DNA from: Muscardinus avellanarius
Taxonomy: Eukaryota > Chordata > Mammalia > Rodentia > Gliridae
DNA length: 64,000 nt
Assembly: GCA_963383645.1 (NCBI GenBank)
Contig: OY726559.1
Coordinates: 110,802,814 to 110,866,813, forward strand
Direction of reading: 5' to 3'
Shown in pieces: positions 51,701 through 63,640 of the stretch. The position numbers and the translations under genes are program-made. How positions within the stretch are numbered: the stretch's first letter is position 1; the number at the start of each line of letters is the position of its first letter. The notes beneath the pieces were generated by a model that had not been told where the DNA came from, did no database searches, and saw nothing but the letters and a program-made list of their open reading frames with translations.

Positions 51701-51882
51701 TAAAAAAACAAACAAAAGACACATGACACCGCTTGTGTCCTCTCTGCCATCAGCAGAGATGACCATCAGCAACCAGAAAGTGGGACCCGCTGGCGCCTTG
51801 GTCTGGGACTTCACAGACTCTGGAACAGACAAAGACAGCGTGCAGTGTTTAACTTCGTCTTCGTCCTCGGGCTGGCTCTGGG

Positions 51883-52017
<135 letters not shown>

Positions 52018-52144
52018 CTGGGGAATTGAACCCAGGGATGTTCTACCTCTGAGCTACGCCCCAGCCCTTTTCATCTCTTTTTAGTATTACAGGTGAGCAC
52101 CACCGCTCCTGCTTCTGGGTTTTTTTTGTTTTGTTTTGTTTTGT

Positions 52145-52580
52145 TTTTTCAGATAAGGAAACCAAGGCACAAGATCTAAGTAGCTAAGGCGAGAAAGGGA
52201 GCTGAGATCCAAAGCTCGTCAGCCTGGGCACAGTCGTCTCCATGCTGCGGAGAGAAGGGTCCCTGGTCCCCGCTAAAAGCTAAAGGGAGACGACAGCGGG
52301 GGACCTCGCAGCCGGAGCCAGCCACCCCGGCTGCACCCACTGCGCGGCGGGATGGTGGCTCTCAGCAGTGGAGGCTGCGTCCCAGCCGCATGATCTGACG
52401 GTCTCATGGCGGAAGCTATATTCTAGTGAGTAGTGGGGCCGGGACAGACAAGACACCCCTGGTCAGAGAGGGACCAGGCGGGGACAGTGTGAGCACAGGA
52501 CACACAGCTGCACCCAGCACAAAGAGTTGTGCTGGCCACACCCGCGGGCGGAGCCATTACATGGAAGACCCCCAATGCCA
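52145..52580. other. MIR-like fragment and unique GC-rich DNA
   Basis: 52145-52240 (aaggaaaccaaggcac) resembles an inverted MIR; 52240-52580 shows no named element. Confidence 0.4.
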
Positions 52581-52588
52581 GATCCCCA

Positions 52589-53620
52589 ACTATCTATCTA
52601 TCTATCATCATCATCTGTCTAGATATCTACCTATCATCTATCTTCTATCTAGATGTCTATCTATTCATCCATCCACCCATCTGTCTGTCTGTCAGACATG
52701 TGGATGCTTATGAGAGCTAAGTTGCTTTAGCTGCTGAGAGCCTCACTAAGTAGCTGAGGCTGGCTTCAAACCTGCGCGATCCTCCTGTCTCCGCCTCCCA
52801 AGTCCTGGGATTACAAGCATGCACCACCACGCCCGGCTACCATCTACATCTATTTATTGATCTATCTACATATCTATCAATCATCTATCTAGATGTCTGT
52901 CTATCTATCTATCTATCTATCTATCATCTATCATTATTTTATGTGTTGGTTGGGGATTGAGCCCAGGGGCATTCTACCTCCAAGCTACAATCCCAGCCCT
53001 ATTGTATGTATGTATGTATGTATGTATGTATGTATGTATTTATTGTGGTACTGGGGATGGAACTCAGGAGCCTCCTACCTCTGGACTACACTCCCAGACC
53101 TATTTTATATTTTATTTGGAAACAGGGTCTCACTAAGTTGCTAAGTGCCTCACTAAGTAGCTGAGGCTGGCTTCGAACCTGCACGATCCTCCTGTCGCAG
53201 CTTCCCAAGTACTGGGATTACAAGTGTGCGCCACCACGCCTGGCCCTATTTAATTTATGTTCAAACAGGATCTAATGAGGTTGATGAGAGTTTTGCTACT
53301 TGCTGAGGCTGCCCTCAAACCTGTGATCCTCCTGTCTTGGTCTCCCACGTACTGGGATTATAGATGTGTGCCACCACACCTGTTCCAAGTATCTTTATTT
53401 TATTTTATTTTATTTTATTTTTGCAGTACTGGGAATGGAACCCAGGGGAATTCTACCTCCGAACCACACCCTCGGCCCTATTTTTTATTCTTTATTTTGA
53501 AACAGGGTCTCACTGAGTTGCAAAGGGCCTCACTAAGTAGCTGAGGCTTCTGCAAACTGTGATCCTCCTGTCTCAGCCTCCCAAATGCTGGGATTACAAT
53601 CACGTGCCACCACACCTGCT
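52589..53620 (-). repeat. TCTA repeats and SINE cluster
   Basis: (TCTA/TCTG)n 52589-52693; B1 arm 52720-52840; (TCTA)n 52857-52935; right arm 52945-53005; (GTAT)n 53004-53044; SINEs 53045-53245, 53260-53385 and 53425-53620. Confidence 0.8.
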
Positions 53621-53649
53621 CCAAGTATCGTTTTAATTGCTTGTGTTTA

Positions 53650-54075
53650 TCCAGGTGTGGTGGCGCACGCCTATAATCCCAGTACTTGGGTGGCCGAGAC
53701 AGGAGGATCGCAGGTTTGAGCACAGCCTCAGCAAGTAGAGAGACTTTTCATCAACCTAGAGAGACCTTGTTTCAAAATAAAAATAAAACGAGGCTGAGGA
53801 GTGTAGCTCAGCCAGGCGTGGTGGCGCACGTTTGTAATCCCAACATTCGGGAGGCTGAGACAGGAGGATCACGGTTCTCAGACAGCCTCCTGTACTTAGT
53901 GAGGCCCTTTACAACTCAGACCCTGTTTCAAAATAAAGAGTAAAAAATAGGGCTGGGGGTGTAATTCAGAGGTAGAATGGCCCTGAATTTCATCCCCAGT
54001 ACCAAAACAAAACAAGAACAAAAAAATAGGAGTGTAGCCCAGAGAATGCCCTGGGTTCAATCCCCAGTACCAGAA
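53650..54075 (+). repeat. Two B1-dID SINEs and a right arm
   Basis: 53650-53810 is broken by the start of the copy 53812-54002; right arm 54025-54075. Confidence 0.8.
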
Positions 54076-54109
54076 ATGAAATAAAGAAATGCTTGTGTTT
54101 CCTAAAAGA

Positions 54110-54262
54110 CTGATGACAGGAGTCACCTGGATGCTTGTTAAAAATACCTAACAGCAGGCGCGGCTCTTCGCGATTCTGATTCATGAGGGTGGGGGCGGGC
54201 AGTGGGAGTCGGTATATATTTTTTTTTTTAACCACCACCAGGCAAGATTGAGAAACATCGCT
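54110..54262 (+). repeat. MER5-like hAT DNA transposon remnant
   Basis: Order of tcacctggatgcttgtta, gattctgattcatgaggg and attgagaaacatcgct fits an old MER5/MER20-type non-autonomous element. Confidence 0.6.
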
Positions 54263-54611
54263 ACAAACAATCCGGGGCCATTTAAAGTATTTGAGCAGGG
54301 GAGTGATCTCATTGGAACTGCGTGCCGGGAGGGCTCCTCTGTTCGCAGGGTGTGTGCGTGGACGCGGTCAGGCTGGAGGGCAGAGATAGGCGGGGCTACA
54401 GATGCTGAGGCTGGCTGGACCAAGGAGACAGGAATGGGTAGGGAGGATTTGGGGAGGCAGAATTTCAGGGTTTGGTTGCTAACCGACTCAGTGTCAGGGT
54501 AAAGGAAGAAGGAGTAAGTGATTGGGGGTAAAGTTAACTCAGGCTGGGAAGAAAGGATGTTGGGAGAGAAGCCTTAAGTGTGGTTTGGGGCGTGTTAAGT
54601 TTGAGGGCTCC

Positions 54612-54820
54612 AAGCCAGGCGTCGTGGTACACAGTTGTAATCCCAGCACTCTAGAGGCTGAGACAGGAGGATCGCGGTTCAGAGACAGCCTCAGCTACTT
54701 AGCGAGGCCCTTTGCAACTCAGCGAGACCCTGTTTCCAAATAAAGAATAAAAAATAGGGCTGGGGGTGTAGCTTGGAGGTAGAATGCCCCTGGGTTCCAT
54801 CCTCAGTACTGCAAAAAAAA
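54612..54820 (+). repeat. B1-dID SINE
   Basis: Complete copy; unique DNA lies on both sides (54265-54610, 54840-55090). Confidence 0.85.
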
Positions 54821-55090
54821 AAAAAATTTTTTTTTTTTTGAGACTCCATGTGAAGATAATCAGTCATAACAGACATGGGGACTGGAGATCAGAGAGCGCG
54901 TGGGTGGCGGAAGTCACCTGCCTGCAGGTAGCCCCTGGGCCAGAAGAGGAGGCCGGAGGCTGAGAGTGAGGAGCCCAGACCAAGGGCCAAGGGTCTTGGA
55001 AAACACCGTGAGCAACAGAAGAAGAAAGGTCTGCAAGATGGAGAGCCAAAGAGCACTACCCAAGACAGCAGAAGGAGCTGGGAGAGGGGA

Positions 55091-55094
<4 letters not shown>

Positions 55095-55179
<85 letters not shown>

Positions 55180-55395
55180 GTGCTAGGGACAAAAGCCAGA
55201 GGCATTCTATCTCCAAGCTACACCCCCAGCCCTATTTTTTATTCTTTATTTTGAAACAGGGTTTCACTGAGTTGCAGAGGGCCTAAGTAGCTGAGGCTGG
55301 CTTCGAACCTATGATCCTCCTGTCTCAGCCTCCCGAATGCTGGGATTACAAGTGTGTGCCACCATGCCCGGCAAGAGGGTACATATTTAAGGGGC

Positions 55396-55430
<35 letters not shown>
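55095..55430. repeat. Compound (TG)n(AG)n, minus B1-dID SINE and CA repeat
   Basis: Microsatellite 55095-55178, SINE 55180-55375, (CA)n 55399-55426. Confidence 0.85.
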
Positions 55431-55431
<1 letters not shown>

Positions 55432-55532
55432 TTTCAAATGCCAAAGGGAAATTAAAAGCTAGTCATTTTTTTTTTTTTTTTTTTTTTTAGGAAACCATTT
55501 TCTTAGCAGGTCAAGTTTAGGAATCAAATTTA

Positions 55533-55720
55533 GGAAGCCGGGCGTGGTGGTACACACCTGTAATCCCAGTACTTGGGAGGCTGAGGCAGGAGGATCGCAG
55601 GTTTGCAGCCAGCCTCAGCTACTTAGTGAGACCCTGTTTCTGAATTTAAAAAATAAAATAAAATAGGGCTGGGGGTGTAGCTCAGAGGTAGAATGTCCCA
55701 GGGTTCCATCCCCAGTCAAA
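55533..55720 (+). repeat. B1-dID SINE
   Basis: Complete copy; followed by unique DNA 55720-56395 with a MIR-like piece at 55835-55965. Confidence 0.8.
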
Positions 55721-56398
55721 AGAAGACTGGAGCTGGGGTGGGCGAGCCAGTTAGAAGGATCTCTTGACTCCTAGCCCATTCTACCCCTGGGCTCCAGCTT
55801 GGATCATAATTTTTCTTCACAGCCGTCTTCAGGAAACAGCAAGGTCGGGACTATGATAATTCTCATCTTAGAGATGATTTAGACGTGGGTGAAACCAAGG
55901 CTAGAGAAACGTGTATACAGCTGGTGAGTCCACGATGCCTGCTGATTCCGAAATCGCAGCCTCATGATTTTGTTTTTTAACCTCTCTGGGGACAAAGAAG
56001 CATTACTTTCTGCATCTGAGATCCTGATTGGTGGGCCGCGCCACCCCCTAATTTTCAGTTTATTCTGTCTGTAGGTCACTTTCTCCAGGGGCATGTAGTG
56101 TAGGACTGGGATTTTCCATACCAGCTCTCAGCGAGCTCCTCCTGCCCCTCTGAGGGTCCCTTCTGCTCTCCTGGATTCCCCACACCCCACTTGGACCTTG
56201 TCATTCTCCACACCAGCTCCTTCTCCTCCACAGGATCTGAACCACCGAGCTATAGAGCAGCAACAGGGTGGCCACTTTGTGCTGCCTGGAGAGAAAGCCT
56301 GATTGGACAGAAGTTTTCAGCCAGAAGTTTTCAGCTTCCTGGAAACTCTCCTTCCTAGTTCTCTCTTACAGGGCTGTGGCTGAGCTTCAAAATGCTTC

Positions 56399-56722
56399 TG
56401 AGCTGGGTGCGGTGGTGCACGCTTGTCATCCCAGTGCTTGGGAGGCTGAGACAGGAGGATCGCGGTTCGCGGCCAGCCTCAGCAACTTAGTGAGGCCCTT
56501 TGCAACTCAGGGAGGCCCTGTTTCAAAATAAAAGAATGGCCGGGCGTGGTGGTGCACGCTTGTAATCACGCGCTTGGGAGGTGGAGACAGGAGACAGGAT
56601 CTCACAGGTTCGAAGCCAGCTGTGCTGCCTTAAGAAACCCTGTTTTCAAATAAAAATATGAAAAATAGGTCTGGGAGTGTAGCCCGGATGTAGAAGGGCT
56701 TCCAGGAACCCCAGTACCACCA

Positions 56723-56753
<31 letters not shown>

Positions 56754-57040
56754 AGGCCTGGGGGTATGGCTCGGAGGTAGCCTGCTCCTGGGTTCTAGCC
56801 TCAGTACCCCACATACACACACAAATAAAATAAAAATTAAAAGCTCAGTGAAGCTGGACTCGGTGGCACACACCTGTGATCCCAGTACTTGGGAGGCTGA
56901 AACAGCAGAATCACAGGTTAGAGGCCAGCCTCAGCAATTTAGTGAGATTCTTAGCAACTTAGAGAGGACTCGTTTCAAAATAAAAAACAAAACACAAAGG
57001 GTGTAGATCAGAGGTAGAATGCCGCTGGGTTCCGCCGCTG
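56399..57040 (+). repeat. SINE cluster including a hairpin-type copy
   Basis: 56399-56535; hairpin-type 56537-56730 with (AAAT)n; right arm 56755-56815; 56850-57040. Confidence 0.8.
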
Positions 57041-57220
57041 GGTTGCCCGCACACGCGGCGGTCACGGAATATTAGCCGTTATTTCCTGCCCTGGATTTCC
57101 AGGGTCCTGACCTTCGCGGCTCACTTTCTTTGTTCAGCTGGATCTGCTATCCAGCACCTTCCCTTCCCTGAGGACAGAGCTCAGCCCTTCCGTGGCCGCC
57201 CAGAAAATGGGCCTCTGTCC

Positions 57221-57222
57221 TC

Positions 57223-57289
<67 letters not shown>

Positions 57290-57487
57290 CTTTTTTTGGT
57301 ACTGGGGATGAACCCAGGGACATTCTACCTCCGAGCTACACCCCTAGCCCTATTTTTTTATTTCAAAACAGTCTCACTGAGTTGCAAAGGGCCTCACTAA
57401 GTAGCTGAGACTGTACTCACACCACGATCCTCCTGTCTCAGCCTCCCGAATGCTGGGATGACAAGTGTGCGCCACCGTGCCCGGCTT
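57221..57487. repeat. (TTTC)n and minus B1-dID SINE
   Basis: Microsatellite 57221-57291 grown on the SINE tail; SINE 57293-57487. Confidence 0.85.
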
Positions 57488-58190
57488 TCAGTTCTTTTTT
57501 CAAGGGACAGAAAGTTCAGGTCCCGAAATAGAAGAAACTGTCCAGTGCTGGTGGCCGCGTTCAGGGGGGAGCTGTGCCCACTGCGGAGGCCCTATAGAGG
57601 CCAGGAGAAAAGAGCCTGATTCCCTCTTGGGTCACCCCTCCCTGCCTTTGCTGCCACTCTGCAAACTCGTCCTTGCCAGGCACCTGTGCGAGGCACGGGC
57701 TTGGGGGCAGAGCCAAGGAGAGCTCACAGCGGCCTTGGGAAGCTTAGGGCCAAGATGGCGTGGGAGACGCCATCCTCCCGGCATCCCTGTGGCATGGGTT
57801 CGCTGCTCCCTCCCAGGGCCCCTCGTTCGCCCCACGGCGCCATCTGTTTCTTTGTTTTTGCAATCTTTATTTCTGGCTTTGTTCTCCGCTCACTTTCCTA
57901 ATAGCCTTTGGAAAAATTCCACACTTGTTTCATTTGGAACAGGGATAAAAGGAACTGTCCATTCTTCAGCCAGAAGAGCCGAGGGGTGCCGGGGTCCTGC
58001 AGGGCCCAGGTGGACCAGGAGAGGGGCAGGGAGGGCCGTGCCCAGGCTGGCCAGCTGGGGGGCCCCTCCTGCCCCACCCTCCATTCTGATTGGAGGGAGG
58101 GTGGAGGGCCTCTTCCACCTCCTAGAACCAGGTCAGGCCGGAGCTCTTGAAGGGATCCGGAGTTAGCTTCAACATTATTCAAAGCAGAGT
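57488..58190. other. Unique GC-rich upstream DNA
   Basis: Repeat-free; open frames show no known product. Confidence 0.4.
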
Positions 58191-58194
58191 TTCA

Positions 58195-58910
58195 GCCGGG
58201 CGTGATGGTGCACCATTGTAATCCCAGGATTTGGGAGGCTGAGACAGGAGGATCACGCAGGTTGGAAGCCAGCCTCAGCTACTTCGTGAGGCTTTCAGCA
58301 ACTTAGTGAGACCCAGTTTACAAGTAAAAATATAAAATAGGTCCGGGAGTATAGCCCGGAGATAGAAAGCCCCTGGGGTCCATCCCCAGCACCACAAAAA
58401 ACAAACAAAAACAAAAGTAGAAGTTTAAGTGTATGTAAGAAGTCCCCTCCGCCCCTCCCTGCCCCTCCTTCAAGCACACACAAGCTTTCCATTTTCCTCT
58501 TGTCCCAGGCATGCATGCATCGAAATATCTGCATATATGTATACATGTATATTTATTCATATTGATATTTGGTGGTATGAGGGATTAAACCCAGGGACAT
58601 TTTATCTCTGAGCTACACCCCCAACCCTATTTATTTATTTATTTATTTTTCTGTGCTACTGGGGATGGAACCCAGGGGCATTATACCTCTGAGTTACATT
58701 CCCAGCCCCATTTTTACTTTTATTTTGAAACAGGATCTCCCTAGGTTGATAAGAGTCTCACTACTTGCTGAGGCTGTCCTGGAACCTGCGAACTTCCTGT
58801 CTCAGCCTCCCAAGTACCGGGATTACAGGCGTGCACTGCCATGCCTGGTTTAACAAAATACTTACTGAATACCCACTATGTGCTAGATGTACCAGTATTG
58901 GAATGGCCCA
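58195..58910. repeat. Plus and minus SINEs next to the LTR
   Basis: Plus 58195-58415; minus right arm 58570-58630 and full copy 58650-58852; MIR-like ttactgaatacccactatgtg at 58860. Confidence 0.8.
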
Positions 58911-58979
58911 GGAAGATTTGTGAAAGCTCTGATTATTAATATATTTCAAAAGAAAATAATTGGTATATTTCAAAATAGT

Positions 58980-59615
58980 TGTGTCAAAATGGCGGCAGAC
59001 CATGGGTAAAGAAAGGACTTGATTTCTGCCTAAAAACAGGCAGCTATTCCAATGAAAATTTACCTAGCTCAAAGTAATTAACCAGTCCATAGGAGAGGAG
59101 AACTAGGCCTTTCTCTACCAAAAGACAGATCTTAAGAGAGGAGAGCTAGGCTTTTATCTAAAGACAGATCTACAGGATGATCTAGGGAGGATGGAGCCGG
59201 GTTTGACCTTGCCACACCTTGCTGGGGGAGGTACCTTTCAGGGTTAAGGGGAGGTACCTTACAGGGACGTTCACAACGTCAGAGTCACGCAAACAAGATG
59301 GAAGTCATGGGTATAAAAGGCCGAGTCCACGTGTAATCCCTTTAGTGTATTCATTTCGAGTCACCCCTCCATGCCAGTCTGGTGGAGCTGTATTTCTATT
59401 TTCTGTATTTCTATCTTTCTAATAAACTTCTTTAAATCTTCAGCAACTGTCCAAGCTATGCATATTTATTCTTAGCTTAGGACAAGAACCCGCGGTAGTT
59501 TTCTGTTTTTGGTCGTTTTGGGTTTTTGTTATGGGTTGGGGGAAAGTGTGTCCGGGACCTAGCAGGGGTTCCCGGGGAACAGTTTCCCCAAACCATATTC
59601 TCTCAATCCGTAACA
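58980..59615 (+). mobile_element. Endogenous retrovirus LTR (apparently solitary)
   Basis: U3 with two imperfect direct-repeat pairs (59091-59132 with 59134-59171; 59224-59244 with 59249-59268), a TATAAA box at 59312-59317, an R region starting about 59343-59345, AATAAA at 59421-59426 and inferred cleavage at about 59441, then a U5-like segment. Candidate ends are TG at 58980 and CA at 59614-59615. No clear target duplication and no internal viral genes are seen. The R limits are supported by the two R-only retrocopies near 599 and 854. Confidence 0.7.
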
Positions 59616-59809
59616 CTAGAAGCTACAGCTACATTAGAGAAAAAACAAAGCGGTTTCAAAAGGTTGTATAGACACCAAAAATGTGTGTGTGCGTGCACAT
59701 GCCTATATAAATAAATGCGTATAGGTTAGGAAAACAGGAGGGAGAATATTCAGAAAATGCAAATCCTGTACATCTGGTGCCACCATTACGCATGTACGTG
59801 TGGGGTTAC

Positions 59810-60510
59810 TAGGGATGGAAGGGAGCTCTGCCGCTGAGTTGTATCCCCATCCTTTTTACTTTGAGACAGGGCCTTACTAAGTTGCTGAGGCTGGCCTTGA
59901 ACTTGGGATCTTCCCACCTCAGCCTCCTGAGTCCTTGGGGCTAGGGCTCTGGGCCACCACGAGGGGCTGAGTACTAACATTTGCTAGCATTGTGGCCTTG
60001 GGAAAGTTACATAACTTCTCTGCGCCTATTTCTTCTTGTCTCACTTATAGACAGACCTGCTGTGGGCTGTCCCCTCTCCAGACCTGAATCCTGCTCAGCC
60101 TCAGCACCTTAGGGGCAGCTGCTGAGTGCTAAGCCCCTCTGGCCTCCAGGTTCATTTAAAATCTTCAGCACGCCGGGCGTGGTGGGCACACTTGTGATCC
60201 CAGCATTCAGAGGATGAGAAAGAAGGATTGCGGTTCGTGGACAGCCTCAGCTCCTTAGTGAGGCCCTCTGCAACTCAGTGAGATCCTGTTTCAAAATTAA
60301 GAAGAAAAAAAAAAATAGCCGGGCATGGTGGCGCATGCTTGTAATCCCCGTACTTGCGAGGCTGAGACAGGAGGATCGCACAGTTTCGAAGCCAGCCTCA
60401 GCTATTTAGTGAGGCTCTCAGCAACTTAGTGAGACCCTGTTTCCAATAAAGTATAAAATAGGTCTGGGAGTGTAGCCCAGAGGTAGAAAGTCCCTGGGTT
60501 CTACTCCCAG

Positions 60511-60562
<52 letters not shown>

Positions 60563-60623
60563 CTGAGGGTGTATCTCGGAGATAAAATGCTCCTGGGTTC
60601 CATCCTCAGTACTACAAAAATAA

Positions 60624-60654
<31 letters not shown>

Positions 60655-60655
60655 A
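59810..60655. repeat. Old B1/ID copy, MIR-like piece and two B1-dID SINEs
   Basis: Minus 59810-59965; MIR-like 59975-60050; plus 60171-60310; plus 60316-60511 with (AAT)n to 60560; right arm 60560-60621 with (AAAT)n to 60655. Confidence 0.8.
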
Positions 60656-60659
60656 ACAG

Positions 60660-61530
60660 CAGCAACAACAAACCCTTCAGCCCACAGACTTTTTTTTTTA
60701 ATCAAACTGCTCCTGCCCGCGACACCCCTTCCCCAGGCTGCTTGGGTGGGGGAGAGGTGACATCACTGCATGGGCCTGGCACTCCATCTTAGCTGGCTGG
60801 AAAAGGGCCAAATAGGGTGCAGCCCCACGGAACCTGGAAACAAACAGACAAACAAAACAGCCTGCAGAGGAGGGCGACCGAGGGGATTCCAACTCAGAGC
60901 CCCATCCAGTGACATTCCAGAGTGGGTGGCGGCTGGCACCAATCTTGGGTGCAGAAATGGCCAGGCCCCTCGGGGGTCAGGGCCGGGTCGTGCGGGCCTC
61001 GGTGACATTGTGGCTCCTTTGTTCTTAGACAGCTGTGCCCGGGCCCTTTGGTATGAGCCCGAGAATGGAGGCACGTGCACACACGCCCACCGGGTCTGGG
61101 GCGCCTGGTGCCCTGTGCGTCTTTGCTGCGCACCTGGTCTGCGCCTCCGTGTGAGTGTGCCGTCCAGGTGAAGGTAGGCGTCTGCTGGACCTTCCACTCG
61201 CCCCTGGCTGGAACCTCTCAGCAACCCGGCAGAGAGGACTTTCCCTTCGGGGAGGGTGGGAAAGCTGTGCTCCTCTATGCAGTAGGGTCAGGGCTTTATA
61301 AACACAAACAGGACATTCCTGTGTGAGCCTCGGCTCCCCACGAAGCTGGGGTTGGTCCACATTCAAGGGAGAGGGCTGAGTACTGCTGGGCTGATGCGGT
61401 TTGCATATGTGTTTGTGGCGGGTGCCTATGTTGCTATCTCCATGGTAACAGCTGCAAACATGCTATGTATTTGTGCACACTGGGCTCAGTTTAAATGGTC
61501 TCTAGAGAAGTTTACCTTTAAGAGGCAGTG
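60660..61530. other. Unique upstream DNA
   Basis: Repeat-free, moderately GC-rich. No exon recognised. Confidence 0.4.
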
Positions 61531-61935
61531 TAGCCAGGTGTGATTTAGCCATTTAGTACTTGGGAGGCCCAGACAAGAGGGTCACAGGTTTGAGGTCAAT
61601 CTCAGCAAGTAGTGAGACTCATCAACCGAGCGAGACCATGTTTCAAAATAAAAATTAAAAAACCAGGCATGGTGGCACACGCTTGTAATCCCAGGACTTG
61701 GGAGGATGAGGCAGGAGGATTGAGGGTTCATGGCTAGCCTCAGCAAGTTAGTGAGGCTCTCCAAAACATAGTGAGCTTCTGTTTAAAAATAAAGAATAAA
61801 CTAAGAATGGGGGTGTGGGAAGGTAGAATGCTCCTGGTTCCATCCCCAGTACCATAAATAAGTAAGTAAAAATAAATGGGCCAGCGTGTAGGTGGGAGAT
61901 ACAATGCCCTTGAGTTCCATCCCCAATACACCAAC
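61530..61935 (+). repeat. Diverged B1-dID SINEs
   Basis: Copies 61530-61660 and 61662-61860, right arm 61878-61930. Confidence 0.75.
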
Positions 61936-61974
61936 AAAAAAGAAAAAAAGAAAAAGAAAAAAGAAATAATGTAC

Positions 61975-62145
61975 CAGGCATCAGACAATCCTGGGTTCAA
62001 ATGAGTTTGAACGGTAGCGACTACGTTCACCTTGGACTCCCTTTCGGCCTCGATGTCCTCACGGGGTTAATAATAGCAATGACCTCACGGGCTCTGCGAG
62101 GATTAACTGAGATGGCGTCGGGCACCTGGCACCTGTCAAGGCGCT
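61975..62145 (+). repeat. MIR SINE
   Basis: tcctgggttcaaat ... ataatagcaatgacctcacgg ... gaggattaactgagatg follows the MIR order. Confidence 0.7.
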
Positions 62146-62399
62146 TGCTTGGCTCTGCCTTTGTGCACAGCGCCTCTCCCAGGGCCTCGCCCCCCCCCCC
62201 CCCCCCGCTTGTGCCTGCAGCTGCCGAAATCCCAGGCCGATTATGACCTGCTTTCGGCTCCCAAGGGTCCTGGGTGGTACCTCAAGACGACTCGCTGCCG
62301 CCTTGGTGCCCCGTGTGATGCCATTTAGAAGTGAAATTAAATTAGCTGTGACATGAGACTGGCACCTGACACCCGGCGGTCCAAGGGGGTAGGGGAGCA

Positions 62400-62800
62400 G
62401 GGAATGAACAGCCCCTCCGCAACCCCAGGTCCCCTCCTCTTCCCCCCTCCAGGCTCCACAAAGGCTCCACCCTTCTCGGGGCACCAGCCTGGGTGCCGGG
62501 TGCGGCCGGTAGGTGCCAGGGTGCCCTCCCGTCTACACTACACACCCTCACTCGCAGCCCCCGCGCGTGAGCATCCCTCTGCAGGGTGCGCGAGCGAGCC
62601 CGGCCCTTCCCGCGCCTGCGCGTGGCGCCCCGCGCCTCCCTCTGCGCTCCCAGTTCCAGGCGCAGCCGAGGGTCGAGTCGGTGCTGGAGTGTGGGCTCCG
62701 CCTGCCGGCCGCCTCGGAGAACCCACGGTTTCGGGAGGGGCGCTGGAAGCAGCTATTTGCGGGAGAGAGGTCCCCCAGCCCCCATCCTCAACCCTGTCTG
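62400..62800. promoter_or_regulatory. CpG-rich segment, candidate promoter of the next gene
   Basis: Dense CG dinucleotides (62500-62780), no repeats, 20 kb upstream of ATP1A2. In human the divergent gene IGSF8 starts at a similar distance; no IGSF8 coding exon is visible here, so the link is inference. Confidence 0.4.
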
Positions 62801-63019
62801 CTCCCAGCTCCAAGTCAAGGGGCGGGGATGGTCCCTGCGCTCCAGGAAAAGCATCCTGGGAATGCCAAGGTCGATGAATGCATCCCCTAAGGCGCCCCAG
62901 CCGCCCTTGTTTACACAGTACAGCCAGGAGCCTGGCCCCTCCGTGTGTGGTTTGAATGACTTTTCCAGGTGGAGAGGCTTGGGATGAGAGAGAGTGGGGT
63001 GAAGGAAGATTTGGGGGGA

Positions 63020-63346
63020 AAGCCAGGCGTGGTGGCGCACGCTTGTAAACCCAGCATTCGGGAGGCTGACAGAGGAGGATCGCGGTTTGCAGACAGCCCC
63101 AGCTACTTAGCGAGGCCCTCTGCAATTTAGTGAGTCTCTGTTTCGAAGTAAAGAATAAAATAAGCCGGGCGTGGTGGCGCACGCTTGTAATCTCCTTGCT
63201 TGGGGGGCTGAGACAGTAGGATCACAAAGGTTCGAAGCCAGCCTCAGCTATTTAGTGAGACCCTGTTTCCAAATAAAACATTAAAAAGGTCTGGGAGTAT
63301 AGCCCGGAGGTAGAAAGCCACTGGGTTCCACCCCCAGTACCACCAA

Positions 63347-63393
<47 letters not shown>

Positions 63394-63475
63394 ATATAGG
63401 GGTGGAGGTGTAGCTCGGAAGTAGAATGCCCCTGGGTTCCAGCCCCAGTGCCGGAAAAAAAAAAAAAAGGAAAAA
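63020..63475 (+). repeat. Two B1-dID SINEs and a right arm with AAAT repeat
   Basis: 63020-63160; 63163-63342 with (AAAT)n 63343-63396; right arm 63399-63460. Confidence 0.85.
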
Positions 63476-63489
63476 AAAATAAAGATTTG

Positions 63490-63640
63490 GAGACAGGAGG
63501 TCCTGGGTTCAAGGTGGCTACTTAAAAGTTTTGTGTGGCCTTGGGCAAGATGTTTAACTCTTTTAAGCTTTCCCTGTTCTCTGCTGTTAAATGAAACCAT
63601 CTCGTAAAATAGACTGTGGAGGCTAGAGGTAATGCCCTAT
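63490..63640 (+). repeat. MIR SINE
   Basis: ggtcctgggttcaagg ... tggccttgggcaagatgttt ... gttaaatgaaacc fits MIR. The rest to 64000 is unique DNA with nothing recognised. Confidence 0.65.

Noticed and set aside
58980..59700. Retroviral internal genes or a primer-binding site after the 59 kb LTR
   Set aside because: A gggg...tgtccggga stretch at 59539-59560 slightly resembles a proline-type site but is inside the presumed U5 and no gag/pol frame follows.
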